Origin: Archangium lipolyticum
Lineage (GTDB): Bacteria; Myxococcota; Myxococcia; Myxococcales; Myxococcaceae
Assembly (NCBI RefSeq): GCF_024623785.1
Contig: NZ_JANKBZ010000025.1
Span: 62,001-126,000 of the forward strand
Direction: 5' to 3'
DNA length: 64,000 bases
The translations under genes and the position numbers were made by a program. Positions 1 to 9,075 of the stretch are shown in pieces (the stretch's first letter is position 1; each line of letters begins with the position of its first letter). The notes beneath the pieces were generated by a model, which was not told the origin of the DNA, did not search any database, and saw only the letters and a program-made list of their open reading frames with translations.

Positions 1-882
1 GTCGAAACGCGTTCTGTTGCGCTCGAAGCAGGCCCTGAAGTCGGGCGAGAAGGCATCGCAGTCCTCGTGCTTGGAGCTCAGGGCGGTGATGGAGAGGATG
101 GCGCCTCCCACAATGGCGGCGCCCCCCGCGATCCCCGTGACCGTCTTGAGGGTCATCTTGCTCTGGTAGGCGTCCACCAGGTCGTTCCTGCCCAGCTTCT
201 GGTAGAAGGCCTCGCCATCGAGCGGCTTCTTGAACTTGCCCTCGTAGGGCATGGTCCACTTGGACATCACCGCGCCGGTTCTCGTGCTCACCGCGACGAG
301 CTCGTCGAAGCCGATGTGCCGCTGCTCGTACTGCTCGACCGCATCCGCCAGTGGCGCCACCGGGCGCGCGGGTGCCACCGGTTTGGGGAGGGCAGGGGCC
401 TGCTGTGGGGCGGCGCTCGGCCCGGCGTCCCTGGCGGCGAGCGCCGTGCCGGCCACCGCGGAGAAGGAGCCCAGGGACTGGCCCGTGGTATCGTAGGTGG
501 TGACCACCGCCTGGGTCAGGGCTCCGGATGCATCCGGAAACAGCCGCAGCACCACCACCCGGTCCACGGGGAACCCCGCGCCGCGCCGGACAATGGAGGC
601 ATCATCGAGCTGCGCCACCGGGCCGAGCGCCTGGGCGTTCATCACCAACAGGGCCTTTCCGCTGGACCGTAGCGCCGCCGCCAGCGCCTGTTCGGCCTGT
701 GCGAGCTCGGGTGTTTCGGCACCCGCGGGCACCACCATGTAACGGGCAGGAGCATCACCCAGGTGTGTCGCCAGGGTGTTGGCGGGAAAGGTGGTGCCCC
801 AGGAGGTGGCCTCGGCGGCACGCGCGGAGGCGAGGGGCATGGAGAGCAGCAGGACGAGAGCGGAGAGAAGAGGGCGCATCAT
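1..882 (-). CDS. Exported protein of unknown function, C-terminus cut off by window edge
   Basis: The frame is still open at base 1, so 294 codons are visible and the rest lies outside. The start is the first of two consecutive ATGs (882, then 879), with AGAGG about 8 bases upstream. Residues 1-22 look like a type I signal peptide: basic MMRP, a Leu-rich core and ASARA before the mature part. A Pro/Ala-rich linker lies at about residues 160-187. Residues 256-277 are a Gly/Ala/Ile-rich hydrophobic stretch that could be a membrane helix, followed by two Cys residues (284 and 294 region). I recognise no family. It is divergent from the DHOR gene. Confidence 0.7.
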   Translation of the reverse strand, partial: MMRPLLSALVLLLSMPLASARAAEATSWGTTFPANTLATHLGDAPARYMVVPAGAETPELAQAEQALAAALRSSGKALLVMNAQALGPVAQLDDASIVRRGAGFPVDRVVVLRLFPDASGALTQAVVTTYDTTGQSLGSFSAVAGTALAARDAGPSAAPQQAPALPKPVAPARPVAPLADAVEQYEQRHIGFDELVAVSTRTGAVMSKWTMPYEGKFKKPLDGEAFYQKLGRNDLVDAYQSKMTLKTVTGIAGGAAIVGGAILSITALSSKHEDCDAFSPDFRACFERNRTRFD

Positions 883-1241
883 GCGAGACCTCTGCATACG
901 GGAAGCGGAACGTGGCGTACAAGCCCCCCCGGCCTTCCCGCCCTCCATCCCCCCGCGTCCGCGCCGCTTCCTCCTGCCGCGGCTCCTGCGTCATGTTGCC
1001 AGGCCGTGCGGAGTTTTCAGCTCGGACGGCCTTCACGGGCCAGCGCCAGGTCCAGCCCTTCCTTTGCTCGGTAGTCTTTGAGTCTTCCAGGGGACGCCTT
1101 CCCGGTTGTTGAGAGGCGTGGAAAACCCATCGGGTGGCGGAGCCGTTGCTCAGCTGCGGGAAACTCTTGTTTTCCCCTCGCCCGGCGATCGGTAGAAAGA
1201 CATGCGAAACGCCGACGCATTCTCTTCGAGGTGAAAAGACA
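883..1241. other. Divergent intergenic region, no gene seen
   Basis: These 359 bases separate the divergent exported-protein and DHOR genes. Open frames here have no ribosome binding site and no recognisable product. The stretch presumably carries both promoters, but I found no convincing -35/-10 pair, palindrome or hairpin. Confidence 0.5.
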
Positions 1242-3473
1242 ATGAAAAGCCGAACCTCATCCGCCGGGCGAGAGAGGGAACTCGTGCGGCCCCCTCAGGA
1301 CTCCGTCCTGCCCGCGTTGTTTGCGGCCATTCTTTCCCTCACCGCGTGCGACGGCGCCGGCTCGAAATCCAGCGACGGCTCGTCGCAGGCCGACCATGCG
1401 TCTCCGGAGGCCGCGCCCGTGCAGGTGTCAATGCCCGGGCTGGGAGCAACGGATTACGTACCGCTTCATGCCGCCGGCACGCAGGTGCTCGAGCAGATCC
1501 AATACACGGAGGCGGACGGAACACTGGTCACCCTCGCTGGCTTCCGTCCGACCAACCGGCATGCCCGCGAGCGAGGCGAGCCCTGGGATGCGCCCGACAT
1601 CGGCCCGGGCAACTACTTCACCTTTCCGACGTGGTATTTCCAGAACCGTACCTTCGGTCTTTTGATCCGTGACGAAGTCCCCGCCGGGCGTTCGCGCATC
1701 GAGGTCTCCCTGCGCGTGAACGACGGGACCTTCGTCGAATCGGGCTTCAGCGCCTTCCGGCGCGTGGATCCCGATATCCGGGATTACGGCTGGAAGATGA
1801 ATGTCGGCTTCGAGAATCCCCTGGAGGGCGGCAAGAACATCTGTCACTCGACCTCGGCACGGGAAGACTGCATGGTCGTGATCACCTCCAACTGGCGCGC
1901 CCCTCAGCCCAACACCCCGTTCAAGCTGGGCGACGTGATCGAGGTGACGCCCGCGCCGTTCCTCCTGCATACGGCCGACAACAAGGCCGTGATCGATGGC
2001 GGGGGCATCCGCTACTACTCATTCGAGCAGCTGTACCAGGTCGGCGTGGGCATGCGCCCGTGGTACGGCATTGCCCCCGCCCTCGACTCCGCCCCTCTGC
2101 CCGAGAGCACACTGCTGGGTGGCATGGCCAGCGTCTCCTACAACTATTCCGAGGAGCCGCATCGGGTGTTCCAGCAGATGGCCAACAATATCGGTATCGC
2201 CAATACCAGGCGCTTCGTCGAGGGACGGAGGCTGTTCCACACCTCGTTCGTCGACGGGAAGCACTCCGAAAGCCCGGACATCAACCCCGTGTTCACGAAG
2301 CACGCCAATCAGCTGGGGCCGCGCTACAACAACGTCAGCTGCATCGCGTGCCACGCGCTCAATGGCCGCAGCGTGGCTCCGGCGCCGGGCAGCCGGCTGT
2401 ACACCATGTCCATCGACACCGCGGCATCGAGCTCCGCCACCCAGGTGACTCCAGATCCCACCTACGGCTTGAACGTGCAGCAGCGGACCCTGGACGCGAA
2501 CGCGCCCGACTACTCGGTGTCCGTGCAATCGTACGCGAAGACCGTGCACACCTTGCCCGATGGCGAGACGGTCGAATTGCAGAAGCCCGTCTATGCCTTC
2601 AAGGGGCCAGTGCCAGCGCAATTCTCCGTCCGTCAGGCGCCACAAGTCATCGGCATGGGCCTGCTCGAAGCCGTGGACGAGTCGACGATCTTGAACCTGG
2701 CCGACCCGGGTGATGCGGACGGCAATGGAGTGCGGGGTGTGCCGAACTGGGCCATCAACCCGGAAACCGGCAGCCGGCATCTCGGCCGTTTTGGCTGGAA
2801 GGCGAGCAAGGCCACCCTGCGTCAGCAGGCGGCTACCGCGCTTCTCAAGGACATGGGGGTGACCTCGCCCGTCTACAAAACACTCGATTGCCAGCGTGGC
2901 GCACCCAATTGCAGCGCAACGGGTGCCGCAACCTCCATCTCCGAGACCGAGATTGAGCGGCTCGCCTCCTACCTCGCGCTGCTGGGGGTACCGGCGCAGC
3001 GCAGTCTGCGCAGCGGCTACCTCGACGGCATGCGTGTATCGCCTGAGCATGACGTGAACCCCGCCCTGATCGAACGCGGCGGTACGTTGTTCGTCCAGGT
3101 TCAGTGTGGGACCTGCCATACCCCCCAGATGAAGACGGGCACGAACCATCCGTTCGCCGAACTGCGCGATCAGACCATTCATCCGTACACCAACCTGCTG
3201 CTCCACGACATGGGGCCAGGGCTGGCCGATACGCTGACCGAAGGGCAGGCCGGACCGAGCATGTGGCGCACCGCGCCGCTGTGGGGCATCGGTTCGCTCG
3301 AGTTCGTGCAGGGTGGGGCGCAGAACGTGCGCTACCTGCACGATGGGCGTGCTCGCACGCTGATGGAAGCCATCGCCTGGCACGGCGGCGAGGCGAACAA
3401 CAGCCGCAGCAGGTTCGAAGCGCTGAGCAAGGAAGATCGGACCGCGGTGCTGGCGTTCCTGGAGTCGCTGTGA
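1242..3473 (+). CDS. Di-haem oxidoreductase (DHOR/DUF1111) lipoprotein
   Basis: Predicted periplasmic or outer-membrane-anchored c-type cytochrome of the di-haem oxidoreductase (putative peroxidase, often called thiol oxidoreductase-like) family; its natural substrate is unknown. Two haem-c motifs are visible, C367-I-A-C-H371 and C622-G-T-C-H626. The long stretch between them carries the family's GNGVRGVPNW region. The N-terminus has a lipobox (LTAC, Cys near residue 32). ATG 1242 is preferred over the in-frame codon at 1134 because GAGGTG lies 9 bases upstream and the lipoprotein signal then sits at the N-terminus. The 743-residue protein is longer than typical members, with about 300 residues of unrecognised sequence before the first haem motif. 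It is a single gene, converging on the GH99-like gene. Confidence 0.85.
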   Translation: MKSRTSSAGRERELVRPPQDSVLPALFAAILSLTACDGAGSKSSDGSSQADHASPEAAPVQVSMPGLGATDYVPLHAAGTQVLEQIQYTEADGTLVTLAGFRPTNRHARERGEPWDAPDIGPGNYFTFPTWYFQNRTFGLLIRDEVPAGRSRIEVSLRVNDGTFVESGFSAFRRVDPDIRDYGWKMNVGFENPLEGGKNICHSTSAREDCMVVITSNWRAPQPNTPFKLGDVIEVTPAPFLLHTADNKAVIDGGGIRYYSFEQLYQVGVGMRPWYGIAPALDSAPLPESTLLGGMASVSYNYSEEPHRVFQQMANNIGIANTRRFVEGRRLFHTSFVDGKHSESPDINPVFTKHANQLGPRYNNVSCIACHALNGRSVAPAPGSRLYTMSIDTAASSSATQVTPDPTYGLNVQQRTLDANAPDYSVSVQSYAKTVHTLPDGETVELQKPVYAFKGPVPAQFSVRQAPQVIGMGLLEAVDESTILNLADPGDADGNGVRGVPNWAINPETGSRHLGRFGWKASKATLRQQAATALLKDMGVTSPVYKTLDCQRGAPNCSATGAATSISETEIERLASYLALLGVPAQRSLRSGYLDGMRVSPEHDVNPALIERGGTLFVQVQCGTCHTPQMKTGTNHPFAELRDQTIHPYTNLLLHDMGPGLADTLTEGQAGPSMWRTAPLWGIGSLEFVQGGAQNVRYLHDGRARTLMEAIAWHGGEANNSRSRFEALSKEDRTAVLAFLESL

Positions 3474-3497
3474 GCCGGGCCTGCTGAGGCCCCGTGC

Positions 3498-3540
3498 CGG
3501 GGGAAGGCCGTGAGCTCCATGCCCATCGGCCTTCCCCGGG
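3498..3540. terminator. Bidirectional terminator hairpin between convergent genes
   Basis: GGGGAAGGCCG (3500-3510) pairs perfectly with CGGCCTTCCCC (3527-3537) over 11 bp around a 16-base loop. It lies between the convergent stops at 3473 and 3548. No clear T-run follows on either strand. Confidence 0.6.
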
Positions 3541-3547
3541 AAGACGT

Positions 3548-5254
3548 CTACTGGCGGATGAGCTGCACGTCGTCCAGGTGGACGAAGCTGCTGCCGCTCG
3601 TGGCCTGGGTGTGGAGGCCGAACTCCAGGTAGCCCGCGGTCACGGAGATGGTCGGCGTCTCCAGTTGCGTCCAGGCGCTGTACGTGCCGAGGTTCGTGGC
3701 GGCGGGCGTGCATTCGGCGCACGTCTTGGCCTGGAGCCGGGAGAAGCCGAAGTCACCGCCCTTGCGGACCCAGGCGCGCACCCGGTAGTTGCCGTTGGGG
3801 ATGCCGTAGGCAATCTGGTAGGTCCACGTCTCGAAGGCCCCCGGGCTGTAGTGCGTCAGGTGGTAGGCGCTGTCGTGGCCCCCGTTATAGGTCTCGGTGA
3901 ACGCGGCCCCGGCGGTGCCATTGGGCGACCAGGTGTTCCAGCCCGTCATACCGGACTCGAAACCGGCATTGGTGACCGTGGGATCGGGTGGCGGCGTGGT
4001 GCCTCCATCGAGGATGGCGGCGGCCTTGTCCGGCTGCAGGGCCACGAAGTAGTTGAAGGCCTCGTTGAGCTGCGCCTGCTTGGACGCGTTGCCCGCGTAC
4101 TGCTTGCGTTGCTCGTAGAGCCTGGCGATGAGCTCCAGCTGGCTCTGCCCGTAGGGCACGCCGAGCTTCTGCTGCAGGTTGGTCAGGAAGCCATAGCCGA
4201 ACTCGCGCGTCGGCTCGATCATCGTGCCTTCGCCATAGTCGTTCCAGGTGGCGAGCTGGATCCAGTTCACGCCGCTGTTCTTGGCCATGTCCATCGTCTG
4301 GCCAAAGGTGCCGGTCCCATTGTAGGGAAGGCTCCAGGTCGGGCCGCCCCATCCACCCTCCGTGTAGAAGGTGTTGAAGCCGGGATAGGCCACGCCGAAC
4401 TTCACGCCCAGCGGACGGTTGTTATAGAAGTTCTGCAACCCGGTCGTGAAATCCGAGTAGATCCACGGGTACTCGCCCTGGGCGTTGGCCCCGGCATCGC
4501 CGTTCTGATACCAGAGCGTCAGGAAGGTCGGTTTGGTCGACAGCGGCGAGAAGATGTTGCTCCAATCGCTCGGCGACTTGAACGTCTGCGGACCGAAGTC
4601 CAGCAGCAGGGGGGCGTTGTTGATCTTGATGTAATTGCCACGGGAGAAGTAGTTGTCCCGCATGTAGATCATGTCGTTGCGGGCCGCGGCATGCTTGTCG
4701 GGAACGGAGCAGCCGTAGGTGGGCGCCAGCGACAGGTTGTGGTCCTCGTAGACAATGGCGAAGTCCAGGCCCGCCGCGGCGGTCTTGTTGATGAAGGCCT
4801 CGGCGTTCTGCTTGTTCTTGGGGTAGTCCACGCAATTGAGCGTGCCGGGCCAGTCGATGAGCACGCCATCCACGCCCGCGTACTTCATGAGCAGCAGCTG
4901 GTACTCAATCACGTCCTGGTCGCCCGATGCGTAGGGTCCAATCAATGGATAGTAGTGTGAGGCGATCTGCCGCTTGCCCGTGGAGTCGATCACATTGGGG
5001 TTCTTGGTGGCCATGGTCCAGTGGACTCCCCAGGAGCCGTTGCCCGAGGAGACATTGCTCTCGAACCAGGGCATGAGGTGGACATAGACCTTCTTGGTGA
5101 AGGTCTTGCTCACGGCCACGGGGGAGGTGACCGTGGCGGCCGGTTCCGCCGTCCCTGGACGGTTCCCGGTATCGGATGAAGCCGAACCACAGCCTGCCAG
5201 CATGAGCGCGGCGAACATGCCCGCTCCCTCGTTCACGAAACGACGACGTGTCAT
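3548..5254 (-). CDS. GH99-like glycoside hydrolase lipoprotein with C-terminal carbohydrate-binding-like domain
   Basis: Secreted lipoprotein resembling the GH99/GH71-like TIM barrels (endo-alpha-mannosidase type). The family resemblance rests on the stretch HYYPLIGPY followed by a VDGVLIDWPG strand and a YEDHN segment. The exact glycan target is not predictable. The N-terminus reads MTRRRF, then a hydrophobic core, then LAGC, so a lipoprotein signal with a twin-Arg-like start is likely. From about residue 440 onward a beta-rich module beginning NAGFESGMTGW resembles CBM4/9-type carbohydrate-binding domains. The start is ATG 5254, with AAGGAG 7 bases upstream; the in-frame extension to 5344 has no such site. 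The gene is 568 residues and divergent from the LNS2 protein. Confidence 0.75.
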   Translation of the reverse strand: MTRRRFVNEGAGMFAALMLAGCGSASSDTGNRPGTAEPAATVTSPVAVSKTFTKKVYVHLMPWFESNVSSGNGSWGVHWTMATKNPNVIDSTGKRQIASHYYPLIGPYASGDQDVIEYQLLLMKYAGVDGVLIDWPGTLNCVDYPKNKQNAEAFINKTAAAGLDFAIVYEDHNLSLAPTYGCSVPDKHAAARNDMIYMRDNYFSRGNYIKINNAPLLLDFGPQTFKSPSDWSNIFSPLSTKPTFLTLWYQNGDAGANAQGEYPWIYSDFTTGLQNFYNNRPLGVKFGVAYPGFNTFYTEGGWGGPTWSLPYNGTGTFGQTMDMAKNSGVNWIQLATWNDYGEGTMIEPTREFGYGFLTNLQQKLGVPYGQSQLELIARLYEQRKQYAGNASKQAQLNEAFNYFVALQPDKAAAILDGGTTPPPDPTVTNAGFESGMTGWNTWSPNGTAGAAFTETYNGGHDSAYHLTHYSPGAFETWTYQIAYGIPNGNYRVRAWVRKGGDFGFSRLQAKTCAECTPAATNLGTYSAWTQLETPTISVTAGYLEFGLHTQATSGSSFVHLDDVQLIRQ

Positions 5255-5570
5255 GGCACTGCTCCTTGGGTCGAGGGCCTCAATGCACTGTGTCTGGAAT
5301 AAAAGAAAGACAGTGGAAATGAAGCCGCGATGAGGCAACGGCACGACTGCTCGCCGTGCGCCCGCAGTAGCACATGCACCGTCAAGCGGAAAGAAGCAAA
5401 AACCGAGTAAAAGTCTTTAAATCTGTAAATGGCATATCCGGTGCAGGTTTCGAGAATCAGCTCCATCCTCTGCTTCACGGTGACGTGAGCCTGCTTCGAA
5501 CCGTATAAGGCGGGCCCGGTTCCGGTCTCCATGCACAGAGCTCGAGCCGGACCTTGGCAAGGAGGCCACC
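5255..5570. other. AT-richer divergent promoter region
   Basis: These 316 bases between divergent genes are noticeably richer in A/T than their surroundings, especially 5390-5440. No coding sequence is supported. One plausible plus-strand promoter is listed separately. Confidence 0.5.
5481..5509 (+). promoter_or_regulatory. Possible sigma70-type promoter for the LNS2 gene
   Basis: TGACGT (5481-5486) and TATAAG (5504-5509) are separated by 17 bases, about 60 bases upstream of the TTG start at 5571. The -10 is a good match and the -35 only partial. Confidence 0.3.
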
Positions 5571-6566
5571 TTGATACGGACTGTTTCTCGATTCGTCGCG
5601 CTGATGCTCTGGATTCTGTGTGCGGTTCCCTCGTCTGCCTTCGCGCAGCTCACGTGCCCGGACCATGGCTCGGTCGCGAATCCTCCCGCGCTTCAGGGTC
5701 CGGCGCGGCGGAGCTTCCGGCACGCGGGCAGCCAGCTCCTGTCCTGGAGCCATCCGCCCTATCACATGGTGCACGATCAGATCGTGCCCGTGGGGACCCA
5801 GGCCACGGTCGTGGGCAAGTTCGACTACAGCCGCGTCCTGCACAAGGATCTCGAGGATGAGGATGTCCACGTCTACATCATGGGAACCGACACGCCGGGC
5901 TGGGAGTATGTTGGCGAGTACCGCACGGATTCCGACGGAAAGATTCATGTCCCCATCGTCCGGCCCGTCGGTGAGTACCGGGTGACCATGATCGTCGAGG
6001 GCGATCTCAGCTCGGCCACCGGCTTCGTCTCCGTGGTCGAGCCTGGCCGCCAGACCGTCCTGTTCGACATCGATGGCACCTTGACCCTCAATGACTTCGA
6101 GATGGTGGGCGATTACCTCGGTGTCAGCACGGCCCAGGCCTACGCTCATGCGGTCGAGGTGGTGAACAGCTACGCGGCCATGGGCTACCAGATCGTCTAC
6201 CTCACGGGCCGGCCCTATTGGATCGCCAAGGACACGCGCGAGTGGATCGACTATCAGGGTCTCATTGACGGGCACCTGCATACCAATCCCTACGGGGATG
6301 GCCCCATTCCGCCGGATACCGAGCAGTACAAGATCGATTACCTCTCCTACCTGCTCGATGATGTGGGGCTCGACATCGTCCGCGTGTACGGTAACGCGAC
6401 CACGGACATCAGCGCCTATGAGGCCGTGGGCCTGCCCAAGTCCGAAACCTATATCATTGGCGAGCACGCGGGAGCCGATGGCACCATGCCGATCCGGAAC
6501 GACTACCGCGAGCACCTGCTCACGGTCGTGGCCTCCACGCCCGGCGCCAATTGCATCCCCCGGTAG
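5571..6566 (+). CDS. Exported lipin/LNS2-type HAD phosphatase-like protein
   Basis: Secreted HAD-fold protein resembling the LNS2 domain of lipins and phosphatidylinositol-transfer proteins. The DxDGT motif is D166-I-D168-G-T. It is followed by the LNS2 landmarks YLTGRP, a TR-W region, the YK-DYL segment and VYGNATTD. Lipins dephosphorylate phosphatidate; whether this protein does so outside the cytoplasm is inference. Residues 1-25 are a signal peptide ending SAFAQ. Residues 70-155 form an Ig-like beta domain of the kind that precedes LNS2 in other proteins. The start is TTG 5571, with AAGGAGG 5 bases upstream. An 18-base gap to the next gene suggests an operon. Confidence 0.75.
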   Translation: MIRTVSRFVALMLWILCAVPSSAFAQLTCPDHGSVANPPALQGPARRSFRHAGSQLLSWSHPPYHMVHDQIVPVGTQATVVGKFDYSRVLHKDLEDEDVHVYIMGTDTPGWEYVGEYRTDSDGKIHVPIVRPVGEYRVTMIVEGDLSSATGFVSVVEPGRQTVLFDIDGTLTLNDFEMVGDYLGVSTAQAYAHAVEVVNSYAAMGYQIVYLTGRPYWIAKDTREWIDYQGLIDGHLHTNPYGDGPIPPDTEQYKIDYLSYLLDDVGLDIVRVYGNATTDISAYEAVGLPKSETYIIGEHAGADGTMPIRNDYREHLLTVVASTPGANCIPR

Positions 6567-6584
6567 TTGGCGGAGGTATTCCCC

Positions 6585-6935
6585 ATGGCGGTACCTGGTC
6601 CACTGACCCTCTCGGCCATCGCGCGGGGCGAGCGCGCCGCGGCGATCTCCCGCATCGAAGCGGCCATCTCCAGTTGCGGGTGGCTGCTGGAGGCGCGCGC
6701 CTTCTCCGGGCTCTACATGAGCTTCCAACTGGAGCTCGAGCGCCCACGGTTGGGTGATTTCGCGCAGCGTATGCGGGAGGCCGGTGCTCCGTTGGATGCT
6801 CCTTCCGTGGCGGCGCTCGAGGCCGCGGCCAGTGACACCTCGGAACGCGGGGGCTCCGTGGCTGCGGTGCTGGGCATCACCTTTCCGGACGGAATTCCCG
6901 ACCAGCGTCAGGTCATCCCCAGCGTACCGGGGTAG
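6585..6935 (+). CDS. Conserved-looking small protein of unknown function
   Basis: A protein of 116 residues, mostly alpha-helical by composition, with no signal peptide and no recognised domain. ATG 6585 has GGAGG 8 bases upstream and is preferred to the TTG directly after the preceding stop codon. It lies 18 bases downstream of the LNS2 gene and is probably co-transcribed with it. Ala-rich N-terminal helices are followed by a Pro/Gly-containing tail. Confidence 0.6.
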   Translation: MAVPGPLTLSAIARGERAAAISRIEAAISSCGWLLEARAFSGLYMSFQLELERPRLGDFAQRMREAGAPLDAPSVAALEAAASDTSERGGSVAAVLGITFPDGIPDQRQVIPSVPG

Positions 6936-6980
6936 TCAGTCTCGATTGTTGATAAATCAGAAAGCCGCCCGCGGTGCCTG

Positions 6981-7060
6981 GTTGCGCCGCGGGCAACAAC
7001 CTGGGTGGGGATGAGGAGTTATGACAGCCATTTGAGCTGTCTTGTTGCTCCGCGAGCAAC
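6981..7060 (+). promoter_or_regulatory. Three-hairpin leader upstream of Cys-rich lipoprotein gene
   Basis: Hairpin 1 (6981-6997) has arms GTTGC/GCAAC and loop GCCGCGG. Hairpin 2 (7023-7041) has arms GACAGC/GCTGTC. Hairpin 3 (7044-7060) has arms GTTGCT/AGCAAC with loop CCGCG. Hairpins 1 and 3 are 17-base near-copies exactly 63 bases apart, differing at two symmetric positions. They could be RNA structure or duplicated protein-binding sites. The region lies 109 bases upstream of the start at 7169. Confidence 0.4.
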
Positions 7061-7168
7061 AGATTGAGAAGGGGTAGGCGGAATCTGGCTGCCGAAAGTG
7101 CAAGGGATTGACGGAGTTTTGTGAGGTTTGTACGGTGCCAGCCAGACCCGTGGACATAGGAGTCAGAC

Positions 7169-7579
7169 ATGAAGCGCCCCCTGCTCATCCTTGCGATGTT
7201 TGTCATTTCCGTCGCGGCTGGTTGTGGAGGAACGGAGTTCGACCAGGGTGAGGACTCCCTGGCGCAAAGCGAGAGTGCCCTCGTCACCTGCTCGACGATC
7301 TGCCCGAACGGAACCCCCCTCTCCTGCACGGGGACGACCTGTTCCGCCGCGGACGGGGACCATGTGACGTGTAATGGCACCTCTCAGTACTGCGGTATCA
7401 GGCCGGTTCCCCTCTGCTCTTCGAGCAACTCGTGCACGAATCTCACGGGGCAGGCGTGCGCGACCCCTGGCTCCACGAGAAGCTGCTGTGTCGGCACTGC
7501 CGTCGCGGGGACCTGCACCTGCACCGGCTCGAGGAAGTGGGCGTGCCTCTCCCTGCAGGATCCCGGCGGGCGCCTGTAG
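7169..7579 (+). CDS. Cys-rich secreted lipoprotein
   Basis: Small lipoprotein of 136 residues whose signal ends in AAGC (lipobox Cys near residue 19). The mature part has at least 14 cysteines in CxxxC- and CC-type spacings, consistent with a disulphide-bonded extracellular module, and a low-complexity Ser/Thr/Gly composition. No enzymatic domain is recognised. Such Cys-rich lipoproteins are common in myxobacteria, but the role is unknown. The start is ATG 7169, with AGGAG about 9 bases upstream. A structured leader precedes it. Confidence 0.75.
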   Translation: MKRPLLILAMFVISVAAGCGGTEFDQGEDSLAQSESALVTCSTICPNGTPLSCTGTTCSAADGDHVTCNGTSQYCGIRPVPLCSSSNSCTNLTGQACATPGSTRSCCVGTAVAGTCTCTGSRKWACLSLQDPGGRL

Positions 7580-7829
7580 GTCCCGGAGCGGGCGTCTCGC
7601 CCTACGCCGTGCCCGCATGCCGGGCCTCCCAATCCTTCCTTCGCGATTCCCAGGGGGCGCTGCGGCGAGCGCTGTACCCCCTGGGGCCGAAGGCTCCGCG
7701 CCCTTATAGCCCCTTTCAGCAGCACTCCTCTGGCGCTCCCTGGCGCCCGGTGCTCTCGACCCGTACCCCCGTCCGGACTATTCGCCACTGAGGTACTGTT
7801 GCAGCGTTTTGTCCTCCAAGGGGTGAGAA

Positions 7830-9044
7830 GTGTCAACGGGAGCGAGGGTGATGGTTCAGCAGCCGGCGGCCGTTCAGGTGGACGGCCAGCCGAAAGAGGG
7901 GACGGCCGGACGGGCGGCACGGATCGTCACCATCGATGCCCTGCGCGGCGTCGTCATGCTGCTGATGCTCGTCGATCACGCGCGCGAGTTCTTCTACCTG
8001 CACGCGCAGGTCAGCGACCCGGTCAACGTGGCGACCACTCCGCCCGGCCTCTTCTTCACCCGGCTCACCGCACACCTTTGCGCACCGGTATTCGTCGCGC
8101 TGACCGGGCTTTCGGCATGGCTCTACGGTCAGCGCCGGGGCGGACGGCGCGCCGCCTCCGAGTTCCTGCTGAAGCGCGGGCTGTTCCTCGTGCTGCTGGA
8201 GCTCACGCTGATCAACTTCGCCTGGACGTTCTCGTTTCCAGCGCCCACCTATTACCTCCAGGTCATCTGGGCCATCGGGCTGTCGATGATCGCGTTGGCC
8301 GGGCTCTTGTGGCTGCCGAGGCCGGTGCTGATCGGCGTGGGCCTGGTCATCGTCTTCGGGCACAACCTGCTCGATCCCATCCAGTTCGAGGCAGGGACGC
8401 CGGGGGCCACCTTGTGGGCGATCCTCCACGATCGCGGCTTCATCGAGCTGCCCTGGGGAGCCCGTGCGCGCACGTCCTATCCGCTCCTCCCCTGGATTGG
8501 AGTGATCGCGCTGGGCCATGGGATCGGGACCTGGTTCTCCAGCCAGCTCGGCCCGGCGGTCCGCCGCTTCAGGTTGTGCTCCCTGGGCCTGGCGGCGCTG
8601 GCGCTCTTCCTCGTGCTGCGGGTGGTCAATGTGTATGGAGAGCCCGTCCCATGGGCGCGGGGCGCAACGCCGCTCACCACCGTGCTCTCCTTCCTGAACC
8701 TGACCAAGTACCCTCCATCGCTGGATTTCCTGCTGCTGACGCTGGGGATGGGAGCGCTGCTGCTCGCGATGCTGGAGCGGCTGCCGTCGCGGCTCCTGGC
8801 TCTCCTCACCACCTTCGGCGCGGCCCCGCTGTTCTTCTACCTGGTGCACCTCTATCTGCTGCACGGCCTCAACCGCGTGGCTCTTGCCCTGTTCGGTCCC
8901 AATCAGGGGACGCACTTCAGCGTCTCGAATGTTCTCTCGCTCTGGGCCCTGGCCGTGGTCGTCTCGCTTCCGCTGTGGTTCGCCTGCCGCTGGTTCGTGA
9001 GACTCAAGGCCCGGACCCGGAGCGCCTGGATGAGCTACCTGTGA
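7830..9044 (+). CDS. DUF1624/HGSNAT-like multi-pass membrane acyltransferase
   Basis: Polytopic membrane protein of 404 residues related to the DUF1624/heparan-alpha-glucosaminide N-acetyltransferase group, which moves acyl groups across or at the membrane onto sugars. The N-terminal signature is present: IDALRGVVMLLMLVDHAREF has the DxxRG pattern and the conserved His of the first helix. About nine hydrophobic segments follow. The last ones include FFYLVHLYLLH, typical of the superfamily's C-terminal His-containing helix. GTG 7830 is chosen because of an AAGGGGTGAG stretch upstream; ATG 7851 is an alternative. The acceptor substrate is unknown. It converges with the two-component pair. Confidence 0.75.
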   Translation: MSTGARVMVQQPAAVQVDGQPKEGTAGRAARIVTIDALRGVVMLLMLVDHAREFFYLHAQVSDPVNVATTPPGLFFTRLTAHLCAPVFVALTGLSAWLYGQRRGGRRAASEFLLKRGLFLVLLELTLINFAWTFSFPAPTYYLQVIWAIGLSMIALAGLLWLPRPVLIGVGLVIVFGHNLLDPIQFEAGTPGATLWAILHDRGFIELPWGARARTSYPLLPWIGVIALGHGIGTWFSSQLGPAVRRFRLCSLGLAALALFLVLRVVNVYGEPVPWARGATPLTTVLSFLNLTKYPPSLDFLLLTLGMGALLLAMLERLPSRLLALLTTFGAAPLFFYLVHLYLLHGLNRVALALFGPNQGTHFSVSNVLSLWALAVVVSLPLWFACRWFVRLKARTRSAWMSYL

Positions 9045-9075
9045 GCCGTCACGGCCCGGGCCTTGGCGGAACCGC

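Noticed and set aside
67-672. Plus-strand frame at the window start
   Set aside because: The minus strand carries a continuous 294-codon frame with signal peptide and ribosome binding site, open at the window edge.
2019-3722. A 567-codon minus-strand frame opposite the DHOR gene
   Set aside because: It runs across the convergent terminator and lacks any recognisable domain or ribosome binding site.
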